A DNA stretch of 6,490 bases from Collimonas sp. UBA1456 (lineage in GTDB: Bacteria > Pseudomonadota > Gammaproteobacteria > Burkholderiales > Burkholderiaceae_D): NCBI GenBank assembly GCA_002325825.1, contig DCSW01000126.1, forward strand, positions 1 to 6,490, read 5' to 3'. Made by a program: the position numbers and the translations under genes. Below the pieces are notes generated by a model that was not told the DNA's origin, did not search any database, and saw nothing but the letters and a program-made list of their open reading frames with translations. Positions within the stretch are counted from its first letter, which is position 1. The number at the start of each line of letters is the position of its first letter. This document shows, piece after piece, positions 6,223 through 6,490 of the stretch.

Positions 6223-6251
6223 AATATAAGTTAAAACAAGATGTTGTGCAA
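6223..6251 (-). promoter_or_regulatory. Candidate sigma-70 promoter reading toward the cyd operon
   Basis: On the minus strand TTGCAC (6246-6251, three of six consensus bases) and TATATT (6223-6228, five of six) are separated by 17 bases in an AT-rich stretch. Transcription would begin near 6216 and run toward cydP and cydA, leaving a leader of about 630 bases before the short cydP start. No clear FNR-type dyad is visible beside it. Confidence 0.35.
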
Positions 6252-6409
6252 TGACATGTTGGTTTATTTATCCGCCTGGTCAACTTATTAGTTTGTCAAA
6301 TGAGCAATGGGCCGATTGTGTCGTTAAGCACGATACCGAACAGACAGGTGGTGTCCGGTGCCGCCATGATTATCAATCAGGTCGTACATATGACCAATCG
6401 GAGAGATGA
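6251..6409 (+). CDS. Possible small hypothetical protein (plus strand)
   Basis: A plus-strand frame of 52 codons runs from ATG 6251 (MTCWFIYPPGQLISLSNEQW at the start) to TGA 6407. No Shine-Dalgarno site precedes it and I recognise no family. A second frame, from ATG 6300 to TAG 6452 (50 codons), overlaps it almost entirely, and at most one of the two is likely to be real. The segment is divergent from the cyd operon across an AT-rich stretch, so a divergent gene beginning at the window edge is plausible. Confidence 0.2.
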   Translation: MTCWFIYPPGQLISLSNEQWADCVVKHDTEQTGGVRCRHDYQSGRTYDQSER

Positions 6410-6444
6410 CATGAAAACACTTATTCTTAGTATGCGTCAAGGCG

Positions 6445-6490
6445 ATGGATAGACTGAACCTGCCGTGCGCCAATATCCTGGCCTATACCA
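6445..6490 (+). CDS. Possible start of a plus-strand gene running off the window
   Basis: An ATG at 6445 opens a frame that stays open to the window end (15 codons, MDRLNLPCANILAYT). It overlaps by 8 bases the end of a 13-codon frame that starts at ATG 6411, has a good ribosome site (GGAG, 6400-6403) and stops at TAG 6450-6452. That arrangement could be a short leader coupled to a downstream gene, but 15 codons are too few for a firm call. Confidence 0.2.
   Translation, partial: MDRLNLPCANILAYT

Noticed and set aside
1..6490. tRNA or rRNA genes, CRISPR arrays, insertion sequences
   Set aside because: No cloverleaf-type sequence, regularly spaced repeats, transposase-like coding or terminal inverted repeats with target duplications were seen.

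Overview
The window most likely comes from a betaproteobacterium of the order Burkholderiales, plausibly an Oxalobacteraceae-like lineage. This is inferred from an EF-P with Arg at the modified loop position beside its rhamnosyltransferase EarP, a proteobacterial-type cydABX operon, and a CydP-like small membrane protein ahead of cydA. Genus was not tested by any search. All confidently called genes lie on the minus strand, so transcription runs from right to left.

Layout in transcription order. Positions 6490-5764 form an accessory-looking stretch with no confidently recognised gene. It holds a candidate minus-strand promoter (6223-6251), a 12-codon leader-peptide-like ORF with a good Shine-Dalgarno site (6156-6194), a dyad with two alternative pairings (6128-6159), and an interrupted minus-strand reading frame (5760-6077) whose stop overlaps a possible start of the next gene in an ATGA. 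Small plus-strand ORFs lie at the far right edge. Next comes the cytochrome bd operon: cydP-like (5332-5580, possibly starting at 5763), cydA (3735-5348), cydB (2603-3745) and cydX (2386-2559). cydP/cydA and cydA/cydB overlap, and cydX follows cydB after 43 bases. A 112-base spacer follows, then earP (1116-2273), a 137-base leader region with a stem-loop, and efp (409-978), closed by a strong intrinsic terminator (355-393). The left 350 bases hold no gene I can name.

Function. CydA, CydB and CydX make the membrane quinol oxidase that reduces oxygen with high affinity, and CydP is probably an accessory subunit. EarP transfers rhamnose from dTDP-rhamnose to Arg32 of EF-P, which then relieves ribosome stalling at proline runs. 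The two modules are neighbours but appear to be separate transcription units. The core genes are known families. The less explained material is the region upstream of cydP and the non-coding elements around earP and efp.
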